Shown here: in pieces, positions 1-9,430 of the stretch
Numbering within the stretch: the first letter of the stretch is position 1
Layout of the letters: each line of letters opens with the position of its first letter
IMG/VR virus record: IMGVR_UViG_3300031521_000056
Location: 1 to 64,000 of that record
Length of the DNA stretch: 64,000 nucleotides
Reading direction: 5' to 3' (one strand)
DNA from: a virus
The notes under the pieces: model-generated
What the model was told of the DNA's origin: nothing
Databases searched by the model: none
Seen by the model: the letters and a program-made list of their open reading frames with translations, nothing else
Program-made: the position numbers and the translations under genes

Positions 1-3000
1 TTGTGATTCTAAGTTACTTAACTCTTTTTGCTTCTCTAATAAATCATTTTTCTCTTTTTCTAATTCATTAGCTCTTTCTATTTTGTCATTATCTTCATCT
101 AATTTCTTAGATTTGTTATCTAAAGCAGTTAATTCATCTTCATAATCATTCATTATTTGGTTATGTGCATCTTCTTGTGCTTGCTTAATAGATTCTATTT
201 TATCTGTTTGTGCTTTTTGATTAGCTTCTAAAGTTTCAGTTTCAATGCTCTTTTGGTCTTCATACATCTTCTTTAATTCATCAATATCAGTTTTTTCGAT
301 TTCTGATTGAAGTTTTGCTACTTCTAAACTTTCTTGCCGTAATTCTTTCGATGCTTTAAGTGTCGCATTTTCTAGACTTTCTTGTGCATCTGCTGTAGTT
401 ACTGTTGTGTTTTTTAAAGCTTGTAACTGTTTATCAGCTTCATCTACTATTTTCTTTTGTTCACCTATTTTATCATTTACAAGTGAAACTTTTTGAGTAA
501 AATTAGAATCATCTATATCACCTAATCCAGTTATTTTAGCATCTATTTCTTCAATATCATTCGATATGATATCTTTTGCTTTATTATAAGCATCAGTGAT
601 ATTATCAATCATTTTCTTTTCAGAATCTTCAAGTTCTTTTTCTGCTTTTTTAGCATCTGCTTTCGAGGTGTCTTTAGCTGGTGTTCCAGTCCCACCATTA
701 CCTATACTTCCACCACTAAGACCTTTTTCAGCTATTCCGAACTTATCAAAACTAGCATTAAAATCATTAATTCCACCTTGTACTTGTTTTTGTTTATCAG
801 CTAAACTTTCTAACGCTTGAATATCTTTACCATATAGCTTTTCTGAATTTAGAGAGTTAACATCACTACTTTTAGCATTATCTATAGCTTTGGCTTGGTC
901 TGCTATATTTTTAGTCATAGTCGCCATAGCTTGATTAAGTTTATCCATTTCACCTTTAAGTATTTTTAATATACCTTGTTTCGCATCTGCTAAACTTTTA
1001 AAATTACTTAGATCAATAGAATATCCTTTTACAGATGTATCAACATACTGACTAAGCCATTGATTAATCGATTCGCCAAAATCTCCCTGAATGCCTTGCT
1101 TAAGTTCATTTAGTGTTTTGTAATTATTTGTGTCAATATTGTAAGCATCTTCACTATTAGTCACAAATGAATTTAGAAATGCATTAAGCGAATCTTCAAA
1201 GCTTTGATTGTTTTTTATTTTTTGTGAATAAAATTCTTGGTCTGATCCCATCATGATTTCATAGTTAGCCAACTGAGAATCTGCTTGTTCTTGTATCTTT
1301 TGTTTTAACGACTCTTCAAGTTGTGTTACATTTCCAACTTGACTCGCTAATTCAGGATAAGCCTTAGAGATTTGTGTAACAAGAGTCGGTGTTAACGAAT
1401 GTGTTTTATTAATTTTATCAAGATATCCTTGCATTTTGGCAATTGCTTCTGTAGATTTTCCATATTCTTTAGTAGCATTTGCTATAGCATTTGCATTTTC
1501 TTGTTCTTTATTTGTTTGGTCATCTACACTTGGGGTATCAGAAATTGCTTTATTTAATTCTTGAATTTTTTGCTTTGCATTACTTGCATTTATACCTAAG
1601 TTAGGATACGATTGTGATATTTTACTAATAGTTTCCGAACTTACCGAAGAACCCTGTCTTATTTGATTCATAGCCTCAGAAACTAATTTAGTATTACTAT
1701 TAGCATTTGATGATGTAGTTTTTATTTCTTTACCATAAACATCCATGCTTGATGATGCTTCTTTTATACTATTAATCATTTCATTACTTATTGGACTTTT
1801 TAAACCCATACCATTGAGAGTATTATAATTTGTCATAATGGTTTGTAATTCTTGATTTATATCCATAAGTTTCTGTTTATTCTGTAATTCTGAATGTTTA
1901 TTTTGATCCCTGACAGTATCTCCACTACTCCAACCAAGTGCATTATTATTTTTTAATTCTTCATCAGACATCGTTGCGTATTTCGCATTAGACTCCATCA
2001 TTTGTCTATATCTCTTCATTTGTTCTATTTTTTGTTGTATGGTTTTATCACTGATACTATTATCATCAAAATATTTTTCAGACTTCAAAGCCATTTCTTG
2101 TTTTTTTAAATCAATTATATTTTGAATAGCTTTTGATTGATTTTTGTAATCTTCACTTTCACTGTTCAATAAACCTTCTAATTCTGGTGCTAGTTGGATT
2201 AATTTTTGATATACTCCTGATAATTCTTGTTTCTTTTGCTTTGCTTGTTCCGTAGAAAGACTTCCATTATCTAATTCTTTATTTAAATTTTCATATTGGG
2301 TTTTTAATTGTTCCAATGAACTAATATCAGTTTTACTTTGTTGAATACTTTTTAATAATTCTTCATTTTTTTGTTTAGCTTGTTCTGTAGATGTTCCAAA
2401 TAAATCTAATGCAATAACTGCTGTAGTTATACCTATTGCTAATAAACCAAAAGGATTCGTAGACATAGCAATGCTTAATTCGCCAATTGCAATTTTCATT
2501 AAACCTACTCTTGATATAACTGAAGTTAATGTTGTGGCATATTGCATTAATCCACTAATAGCACCTATTATTGCTTGTCCTTTGAATATTAAAAAAGCAG
2601 TAGTTGCAAGTCCTACAATACTGGGCAAATTCCCAAAAATTGAAACTACACTAGTTAATCCATCAACCATATTTTTTACAGAATCACTTGATATCGTTGA
2701 TACCCAAAATTGCTTAAATGTTTCTTTTAATTTGTTTAGTTTACCTTCAATACTATTCATAAAAATTTGTTGTTCACGCATAGCTGATCCATTTGAGTTC
2801 AATGCAGTCGTGTAAGCGTCTGTTCCTTCTTTCATGTTAGTCATCATACCACTAAAAATATTTCCTTGCCTTTGACCAGCAATTACATATTGTAAATAAG
2901 ACCTTTGAGCATCTGTTAATTTTGGATAAACTTGCGATAATTCAGTCATTTGTTGATAAGTAGATTTGAATGTATTATCATCCTTCATAATATCAATTTC

Positions 3001-4767
3001 TTGCCCAGTTGTTGCTGTCACATCTTTAATTGCTTGTCTTAATTTGGTTGCAGGGATGCCTGTTTCATCTATTTCGGTCTTCATTCCACGTAATCTCATA
3101 GTTATTGTTTTGATGGCATTTCCTACAACTTCAGCATCTTGAACCGAAGCATTACCAGCTACAAATAAACCTACTGATTGCTCATAACTATTTCCTGCTT
3201 CTTTCATAGCATTACCCATACGCCTTAAACCTTCGGCAACATTTTGAGAAGTTGATGAATAGTTATTTCCTACTGCATTTGCTACGTCCATTACTCTATT
3301 CATATCTTCTAAACTATTTAAATCAAAACCCTTTTGAATAGTTATTAAAGCCTTTGACGCATCATCTATTCCCATATCTGCAACATTTGCAAATATACTA
3401 GCTTTTTCTGCACGTTTGCTTGCTTCTTCTATAGAATATCCTAGTTTGCTATAATAAGTTGTAGCAGATATTACAGATTCAGTAGAAGTTCCAACATTTA
3501 TTGCTATTTTATTTGCTACTTGTGAAAACTTTGATAGTTGTTCTGTAGTTGCACTACTAACCTTAGCTAAATCACGCATTTGTGTATCTATGTCTATTAT
3601 ATTTTTTATACCATCTTTTAAAGCACTAGTAATCATGTTTATAGCTTGATAAGTTCCCATGTAAATGCCTGCATTGCTTAGGGTTCTTCTTATGCTTTGT
3701 CCAAATGATTCACTGTCTGTAGTTGCAAGCTTAAGTGCATTGGATGAGTTTTTAACTGCCGTACTTAATTCTCTACTAGCATTAGTTCCTTTTCCTATTT
3801 CTTGAGATATTTTAGCTCCATTCAAACTATCTCCATTATTTAAACTAGATAATACCTTTTTAAGATTTTCTATTTGAGAAATATAATTTGACAATTCAGC
3901 CTTAGAACTTGAGTCCCCCACTAATCCAGAATATTTTCCACGTAGGTTAGTCAATCCATTTTCTAGCTTCAATATTGCATTTTGAACTCTTACTATTTGT
4001 GACTCACTACTACCTAAGTTTTTAATAGTATTTTGTAATTCCTTAATCTCACTATCGGCAGTATTTGTATTAATAGAATTCAATCGTGACTGTATACTTT
4101 TTATTACAGATTCATCTATGAACCCATTAAGATTATTACTGTTTTTTGAATTACTTGATAATGTATTCAAACTAGATTGCATTTTAGATTTAGTTTCTTC
4201 TAGTTTTTGCTTATAATTTTCTAATGTTTTAATATTTTCACTAACTGCTATATTAGTAGTAGTAAATACTCTTTTAACTTCATTTTCAGCATCTCCAGAA
4301 ACATTTTTCCATTTCATCGTTTCGGTTACAAGTTTTCCCATATTATCAGTATACGTAATACTTGCGTCTTTAACTGAACCACTTTTTGTTGTATTAAAAC
4401 TGATTTTAGCTAATTCATCAACAGTTTCCCTAATTACCTTAGCACGTTGTTGAAGTTCATCAAATCCCTTTGAACCATCTCCAATATCTAAGGAACTTCC
4501 TTTGACTTTTGTAATCTTTTTTTGTAACATATCAATCTCATCACTTACACCATGCATATTAAAATGTGATTTTAATTGATCTCCAACATTCATTAAAGTA
4601 CTTGAAAAATCTTTTAAAGATTGATTTATTTGTGTTGTATCTATTTTTAAATCTATACTGGAATTTTTATTCAATTGTTCTATTGCAGTTTTTAATTCTA
4701 TTTGTACCTCACTAGTAGGTTGTAATTTTATACCTAAGCTAATTGAATTTTTATATTGTCCTGCCAT
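1..4767 (-). CDS. Tail tape measure protein (partial)
   Basis: This frame stays open from an ATG at 4767 to the left edge of the window, giving at least 1589 residues; the C-terminus lies outside. The ATG has a good ribosome binding site (AAAGGAG). The protein is mostly long coiled coil rich in Gln, Lys, Ser and Asn, with a hydrophobic Gly/Ala/Ile-rich stretch at about residues 700-790 that includes FGNLPSIVGLATTAF. That combination of extreme length, coiled coil and central hydrophobic segments is typical of tape measure proteins, which set tail length and help DNA cross the membrane. It follows a tail-chaperone-like gene, as expected. Nothing here shows a lytic or peptidase domain; one could lie in the missing part. 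Confidence 0.9.
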   Translation of the reverse strand, partial: MAGQYKNSISLGIKLQPTSEVQIELKTAIEQLNKNSSIDLKIDTTQINQSLKDFSSTLMNVGDQLKSHFNMHGVSDEIDMLQKKITKVKGSSLDIGDGSKGFDELQQRAKVIRETVDELAKISFNTTKSGSVKDASITYTDNMGKLVTETMKWKNVSGDAENEVKRVFTTTNIAVSENIKTLENYKQKLEETKSKMQSSLNTLSSNSKNSNNLNGFIDESVIKSIQSRLNSINTNTADSEIKELQNTIKNLGSSESQIVRVQNAILKLENGLTNLRGKYSGLVGDSSSKAELSNYISQIENLKKVLSSLNNGDSLNGAKISQEIGKGTNASRELSTAVKNSSNALKLATTDSESFGQSIRRTLSNAGIYMGTYQAINMITSALKDGIKNIIDIDTQMRDLAKVSSATTEQLSKFSQVANKIAINVGTSTESVISATTYYSKLGYSIEEASKRAEKASIFANVADMGIDDASKALITIQKGFDLNSLEDMNRVMDVANAVGNNYSSTSQNVAEGLRRMGNAMKEAGNSYEQSVGLFVAGNASVQDAEVVGNAIKTITMRLRGMKTEIDETGIPATKLRQAIKDVTATTGQEIDIMKDDNTFKSTYQQMTELSQVYPKLTDAQRSYLQYVIAGQRQGNIFSGMMTNMKEGTDAYTTALNSNGSAMREQQIFMNSIEGKLNKLKETFKQFWVSTISSDSVKNMVDGLTSVVSIFGNLPSIVGLATTAFLIFKGQAIIGAISGLMQYATTLTSVISRVGLMKIAIGELSIAMSTNPFGLLAIGITTAVIALDLFGTSTEQAKQKNEELLKSIQQSKTDISSLEQLKTQYENLNKELDNGSLSTEQAKQKKQELSGVYQKLIQLAPELEGLLNSESEDYKNQSKAIQNIIDLKKQEMALKSEKYFDDNSISDKTIQQKIEQMKRYRQMMESNAKYATMSDEELKNNNALGWSSGDTVRDQNKHSELQNKQKLMDINQELQTIMTNYNTLNGMGLKSPISNEMINSIKEASSSMDVYGKEIKTTSSNANSNTKLVSEAMNQIRQGSSVSSETISKISQSYPNLGINASNAKQKIQELNKAISDTPSVDDQTNKEQENANAIANATKEYGKSTEAIAKMQGYLDKINKTHSLTPTLVTQISKAYPELASQVGNVTQLEESLKQKIQEQADSQLANYEIMMGSDQEFYSQKIKNNQSFEDSLNAFLNSFVTNSEDAYNIDTNNYKTLNELKQGIQGDFGESINQWLSQYVDTSVKGYSIDLSNFKSLADAKQGILKILKGEMDKLNQAMATMTKNIADQAKAIDNAKSSDVNSLNSEKLYGKDIQALESLADKQKQVQGGINDFNASFDKFGIAEKGLSGGSIGNGGTGTPAKDTSKADAKKAEKELEDSEKKMIDNITDAYNKAKDIISNDIEEIDAKITGLGDIDDSNFTQKVSLVNDKIGEQKKIVDEADKQLQALKNTTVTTADAQESLENATLKASKELRQESLEVAKLQSEIEKTDIDELKKMYEDQKSIETETLEANQKAQTDKIESIKQAQEDAHNQIMNDYEDELTALDNKSKKLDEDNDKIERANELEKEKNDLLEKQKELSNLESQ

Positions 4768-4798
4768 TTATAATCTTTTCTCCTTTCATTTCAAAAAT

Positions 4799-4830
4799 AA
4801 AAGAAGTACCGATTATTTGGCACTTCTTTA
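4799..4830 (-). terminator. Hairpin between chaperone-like and tape measure genes
   Basis: AAAGAAGT pairs with ACTTCTTT around a short loop and contains the stop codon of the upstream gene. It may reduce read-through into the tape measure gene. Confidence 0.5.
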
Positions 4831-5361
4831 CTTAGTTTTTATATTTAATTTATTTATTAATTCTTGTGCTTTTTCTGGATTATTTTTAAAATCTTTCAAT
4901 TCCTCAAATTTCATGTTTATTTTATTCCTTTTAAAGAATTTATTTACTTTTGTTTCTAATATTTTAATATCTTGCTTACTATTTAAAATATTAATTAAGG
5001 TATTAAAAGCTTTTACATTTTCAATTTGTTCATCTAATATGTCATCTACTACTTCATTAACAAATTTTTGCACTTCTCTTAATAAAAGTTTTAAAATTCT
5101 ATCACCATCATTTAATTTATTTAATAATTCTTCATCTGTAAATTCGTCTATTTCTGCACCAATGTTGGTTAATTCACGAATAATAAATCTTATACTTTTT
5201 GTATCTAATTCTTGATTTACTGTTAGTTCATTTATCATTGTAATGTTATTTTCAATGATTTCTTTTACTTCTTTTAATTGTTCATCAGTAGGTTCAAAAA
5301 ATGTTATATCTTTATTTGAATATCTAATATTTGACTTTTGGTGTTTTTCTAAAATTCCCAT
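4828..5361 (-). CDS. Probable tail assembly chaperone
   Basis: This is a 177-residue acidic, helical protein with no motif that I recognise. In tailed phages the gene just before the tape measure usually encodes a tail assembly chaperone that coats the tape measure during assembly. Size, charge and position fit that role, so the call rests on context. The ATG at 5361 follows AAAGGAGAAA. I saw no slippery heptamer for the programmed frameshift used by many such chaperones, and no second overlapping frame. Confidence 0.5.
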   Translation of the reverse strand: MGILEKHQKSNIRYSNKDITFFEPTDEQLKEVKEIIENNITMINELTVNQELDTKSIRFIIRELTNIGAEIDEFTDEELLNKLNDGDRILKLLLREVQKFVNEVVDDILDEQIENVKAFNTLINILNSKQDIKILETKVNKFFKRNKINMKFEELKDFKNNPEKAQELINKLNIKTK

Positions 5362-5397
5362 TTATACATTTCTCCTTTATTTTTTACATAATAAAAA

Positions 5398-5416
5398 GAC
5401 CTAGATTTACTAAGTC
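5398..5416 (-). terminator. Intergenic hairpin
   Basis: GACCTAG and CTAAGTC form a short stem with one mismatch between the membrane-protein gene and the chaperone-like gene. Many genes here are followed by a similar hairpin of this GAC...GTC type. Confidence 0.4.
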
Positions 5417-5447
5417 TTATCTAAATTATTATATTATTTTCATATTC

Positions 5448-5729
5448 CTATTTTGTAATAATTATTATCCCTATAATAGTTGATACTATGCTTAATATTA
5501 TACAATTAATCCCTACATTTCTATTATAATTATCATCTTTGCTAATCTTTATAGAACCAACTATAATTCCTACTAACGGAACTATTAAAGAAAATAAATA
5601 TAATATATATGAATTAGAATTTAATATAAATCCTGCTAAAAATAACTGTCTACTTTTAAATAATTGCCATATAATACAACTTATAACAATTAAAATAATT
5701 AACAAAAAAATAATTTGATTTAATCCCAT
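5448..5729 (-). CDS. Small membrane protein, unknown function
   Basis: The 93-residue protein has an N-terminal hydrophobic helix (IIFLLIILIVISCIIW), then two further hydrophobic segments separated by a short KISKDD loop, so three membrane spans are likely. I chose the ATG at 5729 because AAGAGGTGA lies 7 bases before it; an upstream in-frame codon lacks such a site. It sits between the GIY-YIG endonuclease and the tail chaperone-like gene. A holin-like role is conceivable from size and topology but nothing proves it. Confidence 0.6.
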   Translation of the reverse strand: MGLNQIIFLLIILIVISCIIWQLFKSRQLFLAGFILNSNSYILYLFSLIVPLVGIIVGSIKISKDDNYNRNVGINCIILSIVSTIIGIIIITK

Positions 5730-5787
5730 AGTATAATCACCTCTTATAGTATAATATACCATATGTTAGATAATTATTCCAATCATT

Positions 5788-7035
5788 TTATATTGCTATT
5801 TTATTATAATCTTCTTTATATTTCCAAATATATCCTCCTGATGTTTTACTTTTTCCACTACAACATTTAGTTATCGCTTTTCTTGATATATTATTACTTT
5901 CTTCGGCTTCTTTTGCTGAATCATATTCATTTAAAAAATCTCCATTCAATGATAATTTAATTATTTTTTTAGATTTTCCAGTATGTTTTGTATCTAACTT
6001 ATAATTGATGTCTTTATTATAATCATTTTTAAATACCCATATATAACTTGCATGAGATTTTGAATTTCCATTACAACATTTTGATATTTTACTTACTGAT
6101 GTATTTTTTACAAATTTAGAAGCTTCAGTAATAGAAGAATATTCACTTATAAAATCACCATTCAGAGATAATTGTATAACTTCTTTTGATTTTCCGTTGT
6201 GTATGCCATTCCATGAATACGTGTTGTTATCAGAATAATCTTTTTTATATATCCATATGAAACCACCATTCGACTTTCTCTCTTTTTTACAACACTTAGA
6301 TATCTTTGCTATTGTTGCTCCATTTACTAATCTACTAGCTTCTGAAATAGAGTTAAATTCTTGAATAAATTTACCGTTCAAATCTAATTGCATAACTGGT
6401 TCTTTGTTATATTCTCCAATTTCGTTATTATAATGTATAGTATCCTTATTAGTTAGTTTTTGATAATCTTCTTTATACATAAACATATAACCACCAGTTG
6501 ATTTTCTTCCATAAGTATTATTACATACTCCACATATATGTGCTTTATTTATATTTAATGCTTGAGAAACATATTCCATACAGTCCCACGTTTTTATAAA
6601 AATTCCTTCTAAAGATAATTGTACAACTTCTCTACTCATAGGATTATCTATTCCTTTTAGCCCTTCATATCCTGAATTCCCAGCTCCTCCATGATTATTA
6701 TTATATCCATTATTAAAACTGTTAAAAATACTTATCCAACATTGTTCTTTTATATTTAATTCATTGCGACTAAAGGCATAATCAAGTTCTTTATCTACTT
6801 TAAAATTATCAAAACCATACTTTTCTATAGAACTTAATAAATGTTTATTATAACTTAATCCTAACTCTTTTAATCTTTTATTCTGTTTATAAACTCTTTC
6901 TACATCTTCTCCTTTTCTACAATATCGTCCATCAAATCCTTTATCTTCTGTAGTTTGTCCAATATAAACTTTTCCATTAACTAAATTTTCAACTTTATAT
7001 ATAATTCCATATACTTCTAAGTTACCTATGTTCAT
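5788..7035 (-). CDS. GIY-YIG homing endonuclease with four NUMOD1-like repeats
   Basis: The 415-residue protein opens with a GIY-YIG nuclease domain: GIIY at residues 10-13 and YIG at 24-26, followed by a conserved Arg region (FDGRY) and a Glu in KEQCW. The rest consists of four tandem repeats of about 70 residues, each of the form xVxQLSLNGxFIxxxxSxxEA ending in GGYIWxYKxDY, matching NUMOD1-type DNA-binding modules. Such proteins nick DNA and spread themselves as free-standing homing endonucleases. The ATG at 7035 follows GGAGG by 8 bases; the TTG 15 bases upstream is inside that site. A structured leader (7067-7160) precedes it. A shorter paralogue lies at 32769-33776. Confidence 0.9.
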   Translation of the reverse strand: MNIGNLEVYGIIYKVENLVNGKVYIGQTTEDKGFDGRYCRKGEDVERVYKQNKRLKELGLSYNKHLLSSIEKYGFDNFKVDKELDYAFSRNELNIKEQCWISIFNSFNNGYNNNHGGAGNSGYEGLKGIDNPMSREVVQLSLEGIFIKTWDCMEYVSQALNINKAHICGVCNNTYGRKSTGGYMFMYKEDYQKLTNKDTIHYNNEIGEYNKEPVMQLDLNGKFIQEFNSISEASRLVNGATIAKISKCCKKERKSNGGFIWIYKKDYSDNNTYSWNGIHNGKSKEVIQLSLNGDFISEYSSITEASKFVKNTSVSKISKCCNGNSKSHASYIWVFKNDYNKDINYKLDTKHTGKSKKIIKLSLNGDFLNEYDSAKEAEESNNISRKAITKCCSGKSKTSGGYIWKYKEDYNKIAI

Positions 7036-7066
7036 CCTAAATTCCTCCAATATAATTTAATTTATT

Positions 7067-7160
7067 TCTCCAATATTAATAAAAAGGAAGAAAAGCTAAT
7101 TGGAGATAGCCCGTTCAATGTAATATAAGTTTCGAACCTTATTCCACATCTATTTCTTCC
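7067..7160 (-). ncRNA. Pseudoknot leader RNA, copy A
   Basis: In mRNA sense, GGAAGAAA (7160-7153) pairs with TTTCTTCC (7093-7086), and TCTCCAAT (7106-7099) pairs with ATTGGAGA (7074-7067). The two stems cross, giving a pseudoknot. A small GCTA/TAGC stem frames the first strand of the second helix, and TTTTTATT follows the first helix like a terminator. The leader starts close to a sigma-A-type promoter and ends just before the box and ribosome binding site of the GIY-YIG gene. Two other endonuclease genes carry the same architecture. Confidence 0.65.
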
Positions 7161-7210
7161 ATATCTATATTATAAAGCATTTCTGCCTATAATCAACTCT
7201 AAATAACCAT
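7158..7210 (-). promoter_or_regulatory. Sigma-A-type promoter for the GIY-YIG gene
   Basis: Reading the minus strand, TTGATT is followed after 16 bases by TATAAT, and transcription would start just before the 5' strand of pseudoknot leader A. Confidence 0.5.
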
Positions 7211-7218
7211 TAAATTAA

Positions 7219-7345
7219 TTAAGCTATTTCCAAAATATATTCTTGTCTTTCACCATTTAATTCAATAATTATATTAATTTTATCCTCAAATTCCGTTATG
7301 TATGCATAAAGTTATCTCTAAATTTCTTTTCTTCAATTCCTATAA
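7219..7345 (-). pseudogene. Short coding remnant
   Basis: The minus strand reads TEFEDKINIIIELNGERQEY and then a short tail to a stop at 7219-7221. An adjoining piece in another frame reads IGIEEKKFRDNFMHT before a stop. Together they look like the C-terminal fragment of a lost gene broken by a frameshift. I do not recognise the family and there is no start or ribosome binding site. Confidence 0.35.
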
Positions 7346-7388
7346 TATCAATTCATTAAAATAATAATATCTATATTTTCAAATTTAT

Positions 7389-7455
7389 GGTATAATGTAT
7401 TCACTGTATTAAAATAGATAAAGGGTTAAAAATGAAATGTTATGAAAAATGAATT
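7389..7455 (+). promoter_or_regulatory. Extended -10 promoter and MKCYEK mini-ORF leader
   Basis: TGGTATAATG (TATAAT at 7391-7396) is an extended -10 element. The RNA would begin near 7403 and includes a tiny frame reading MKCYEK then stop. Nearly the same 35 bases recur at 40438-40480, where the frame is longer. Confidence 0.4.
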
Positions 7456-7553
7456 TGAACAAATCATGTCCAAAATTAAACCTTAAAACATTAGATTAAT
7501 ATCTATAACAATATAGTAAATCACGTAGTCTTTCATGGTTCTAACGACCATAA

Positions 7554-7610
7554 TCCAAAGTATTTTATCTTAGATATAATAAGTTATTTTTAAGGTAAAA
7601 TACTTTGGAG
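7554..7610 (+). promoter_or_regulatory. Hairpin abutting the ribosome binding site of the 59-residue peptide
   Basis: CCAAAGTATTTTATCTT pairs with AAGGTAAAATACTTTGG with one wobble pair. The 3' arm runs directly into GGAGGAGGTG, so folding should hinder translation of the gene at 7623. Confidence 0.55.
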
Positions 7611-7622
7611 GAGGTGATTTTG

Positions 7623-7802
7623 ATGAAAGAGAGACGTATTCATTTGGATTACGAAACTAAACCAGTTTCAGTTAAAAAGAATGGATTAAGCCTTTGGAAA
7701 GTTATATTGTTTATTTTAGCATTAGACTCGATATCTAAAGCTATTGTAAATGGTGTTAACCAAGACATAATAAAGACTCTAATTATAAATATTCTGAAGT
7801 AA
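7623..7802 (+). CDS. Small basic peptide with a hydrophobic helix, toxin-like
   Basis: The 59-residue product has a charged N-terminus (MKERRIHLDYETK) and one hydrophobic segment (LWKVILFILALDSI) followed by an Ile-rich end. The ATG at 7623 is placed well after a very strong GGAGGAGGTG. The gene has its own promoter, a hairpin touching its ribosome binding site, and a clear terminator, and it opposes the surrounding minus-strand genes. These traits recall type I toxin mRNAs, but I cannot assign a toxin family and see no obvious antisense RNA at this copy. A small regulatory membrane peptide is an alternative. Confidence 0.5.
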   Translation: MKERRIHLDYETKPVSVKKNGLSLWKVILFILALDSISKAIVNGVNQDIIKTLIINILK

Positions 7803-7847
7803 AGAGCCGAATACTTAAATTAGAGCCTACATCTGGCTGAGATACAT

Positions 7848-7875
7848 AGGACGAGCAATCGTCCTTTTTCTTTTA
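7848..7875 (+). terminator. Intrinsic terminator
   Basis: AGGACGA pairs perfectly with TCGTCCT around GCAA and is followed by TTTTCTTTT. Confidence 0.85.
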
Positions 7876-7922
7876 TTATACTCTAATTATACCATATTTA
7901 TTCATTTAAACAATATTTAATT

Positions 7923-8621
7923 TTATATCGGTTGCCATATCTCACTCAATACTTGTCCATCTCGTCCTTTATACTGAACTCTAATAGCATTGCCATTCAT
8001 TGATTTGTTTTCTTCTACATATTCAGCAAATACTATATTACTACATCTCTTATAATAGTCATCAACATCTTTAAACTGAGTATCCTTAAACTCATTTTGA
8101 TAAGGATCGTTTTTAACAATCAATCCAAAATCTTCACCACATTCATTATTTAAAAATTGTCTTGTAAATATTTCAAAATATGACATTTCATCATATCCTT
8201 TTAGTTCACTTATTTCTCCATATATATGTATGACTTTTAAGGAGTCACAACCCATAACAATACTTGAGTTTTCTATTTTTTCAACTAAAGTTTTATACAA
8301 ACAATCTGTAAGGTTATCATCATCAATTAATACTTCTTTATCATTAACTAAAATACTTCTATAAATACCAGTTTTTAATCTTCTAAAGAAATTATATAAT
8401 TGATTTTCTTTAATGGAATAAAAATTTTGCCTATCAATATTCCATTCTACATGTCCACAAGATAAGAACAATTCATAATTACCTATAAAATCTACATCTT
8501 CTATTTCGTAAAACTGACAAAACCAATCGTATTCTTTATGCAGTTCTTTAATGTACTTGCTCACTTCATTGTTCTCAATTATTGCTTCTCTTTTCAAACC
8601 TGTTTGCATAAAATTTTCCAT
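7923..8621 (-). CDS. Unknown protein, 232 residues
   Basis: I do not recognise this protein. It is soluble-looking, acidic and rich in aromatic residues, with no signal peptide or membrane segment. The ATG at 8621 follows AAGGGAGATGT. It has a strong promoter of its own, divergent from the HTH-like gene at 8857, and no AAYAAATTAA box, so it probably belongs to the set expressed in the resident (lysogenic or plasmid) state. The divergent arrangement with a small DNA-binding-type gene suggests shared control, but no function can be proposed. Confidence 0.65.
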   Translation of the reverse strand: MENFMQTGLKREAIIENNEVSKYIKELHKEYDWFCQFYEIEDVDFIGNYELFLSCGHVEWNIDRQNFYSIKENQLYNFFRRLKTGIYRSILVNDKEVLIDDDNLTDCLYKTLVEKIENSSIVMGCDSLKVIHIYGEISELKGYDEMSYFEIFTRQFLNNECGEDFGLIVKNDPYQNEFKDTQFKDVDDYYKRCSNIVFAEYVEENKSMNGNAIRVQYKGRDGQVLSEIWQPI

Positions 8622-8751
8622 AATACAACATCTCCCTTGAATTAGACTCTAACATGTGTTATACTAATATTTGCGATATACTAGGTGATAACTACTTTTG
8701 TTATTGCCTTATTTTTATTAGATTGGTTTTGTTTACCAACCTTATGTATTT

Positions 8752-8780
8752 ATAATATCACTCATTAGTTACCTTGTCAA
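8752..8780 (-). promoter_or_regulatory. Sigma-A promoter for the 232-residue gene
   Basis: On the minus strand TTGACA (8780-8775) is followed after 17 bases by TATTAT (8757-8752). The leader of about 120 bases contains a GGTTGGT/ACCAATC hairpin. Confidence 0.75.
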
Positions 8781-8804
8781 CGTATTAGTAATTATTTTTT
8801 ATAT

Positions 8805-8833
8805 TTGTATCAATTGACACTTAGTGCTATAAT
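8805..8833 (+). promoter_or_regulatory. Promoter with operator-like palindrome for the HTH-like gene
   Basis: TTGTAT (8805-8810), 17 bases, TATAAT (8828-8833). Between them lies CACTTAGTG (8818-8826), a small palindrome that could be an operator for autoregulation. Confidence 0.55.
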
Positions 8834-8856
8834 ATAAATGTAAGGAGATGATTTTT

Positions 8857-9339
8857 ATGAATAAAAACTCTACAAAAACAGAATTAAAAGAATATATATT
8901 CAATAGTGATTTAAAATATTTCGAAATAATTGATAAGTTAAATAATTATGGAATATCTACTACTACAAATGCTTTTACTAATAAATTGAATAGAGATACA
9001 GTTAGATATACCGAGGTAAAAGCCTTAGCTGATATATTAGATTGTGAATTAGCATGGATTCCTAAGACAAAGGTTGATTCTGGAATAATAACACAATTAA
9101 AACGTGGTCATATGGATATAAATTTGTTTGAAGGATTTATTTCTAACATATTTGCATTAGCTAATCCTTTGAATAAAAATACTGACAACAATTTAATGAT
9201 GCTTTCAATAATATTGAAAAATGAAGAATTAAATAAATCTTTAGTTGAAATATTTGAATATTTAAATAAAAATTATAAACCATTAAAAACAGGAATACAA
9301 TTTTTAGATGATGAAAAGTACGAATTGGAAAAAGACTAG
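8857..9339 (+). CDS. Small HTH-like regulator candidate
   Basis: The 160-residue protein begins with about 65 residues that look like a compact helix-turn-helix of the DUF6471 kind: repeated short helices, a FTNKLNRDTVRYTEVKALADIL segment equivalent to the recognition region, and a following CELAWIP strand. The C-terminal part is helical. I chose the ATG at 8857 because AAGGAG lies 9 bases before it; an upstream ATG overlaps that site. It is transcribed divergently from an unknown gene, with a palindrome inside its promoter. It could be the repressor of this island, which is inference. Confidence 0.55.
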   Translation: MNKNSTKTELKEYIFNSDLKYFEIIDKLNNYGISTTTNAFTNKLNRDTVRYTEVKALADILDCELAWIPKTKVDSGIITQLKRGHMDINLFEGFISNIFALANPLNKNTDNNLMMLSIILKNEELNKSLVEIFEYLNKNYKPLKTGIQFLDDEKYELEKD

Positions 9340-9357
9340 AACTCAAAATTCTAGTCT
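9331..9357. terminator. Hairpin at the 3' end of the HTH-like gene
   Basis: AAGACTAGAA pairs perfectly with TTCTAGTCTT and includes the stop codon. A second stem, 9389-9418 (GACCTTAGA / TCTAAAGTC), serves the opposing cell-wall-binding gene. Confidence 0.7.
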
Positions 9358-9430
9358 TACATATTTTACAACTTCCCACAACAATAAAAGACCTTAGACA
9401 TTCATATCTAAAGTCTTAATCAATTTAGAA

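Noticed and set aside
2471-2815. 114-codon plus-strand frame within the tape measure gene
   Set aside because: It mirrors the hydrophobic segment of the tape measure protein and has no start signals.
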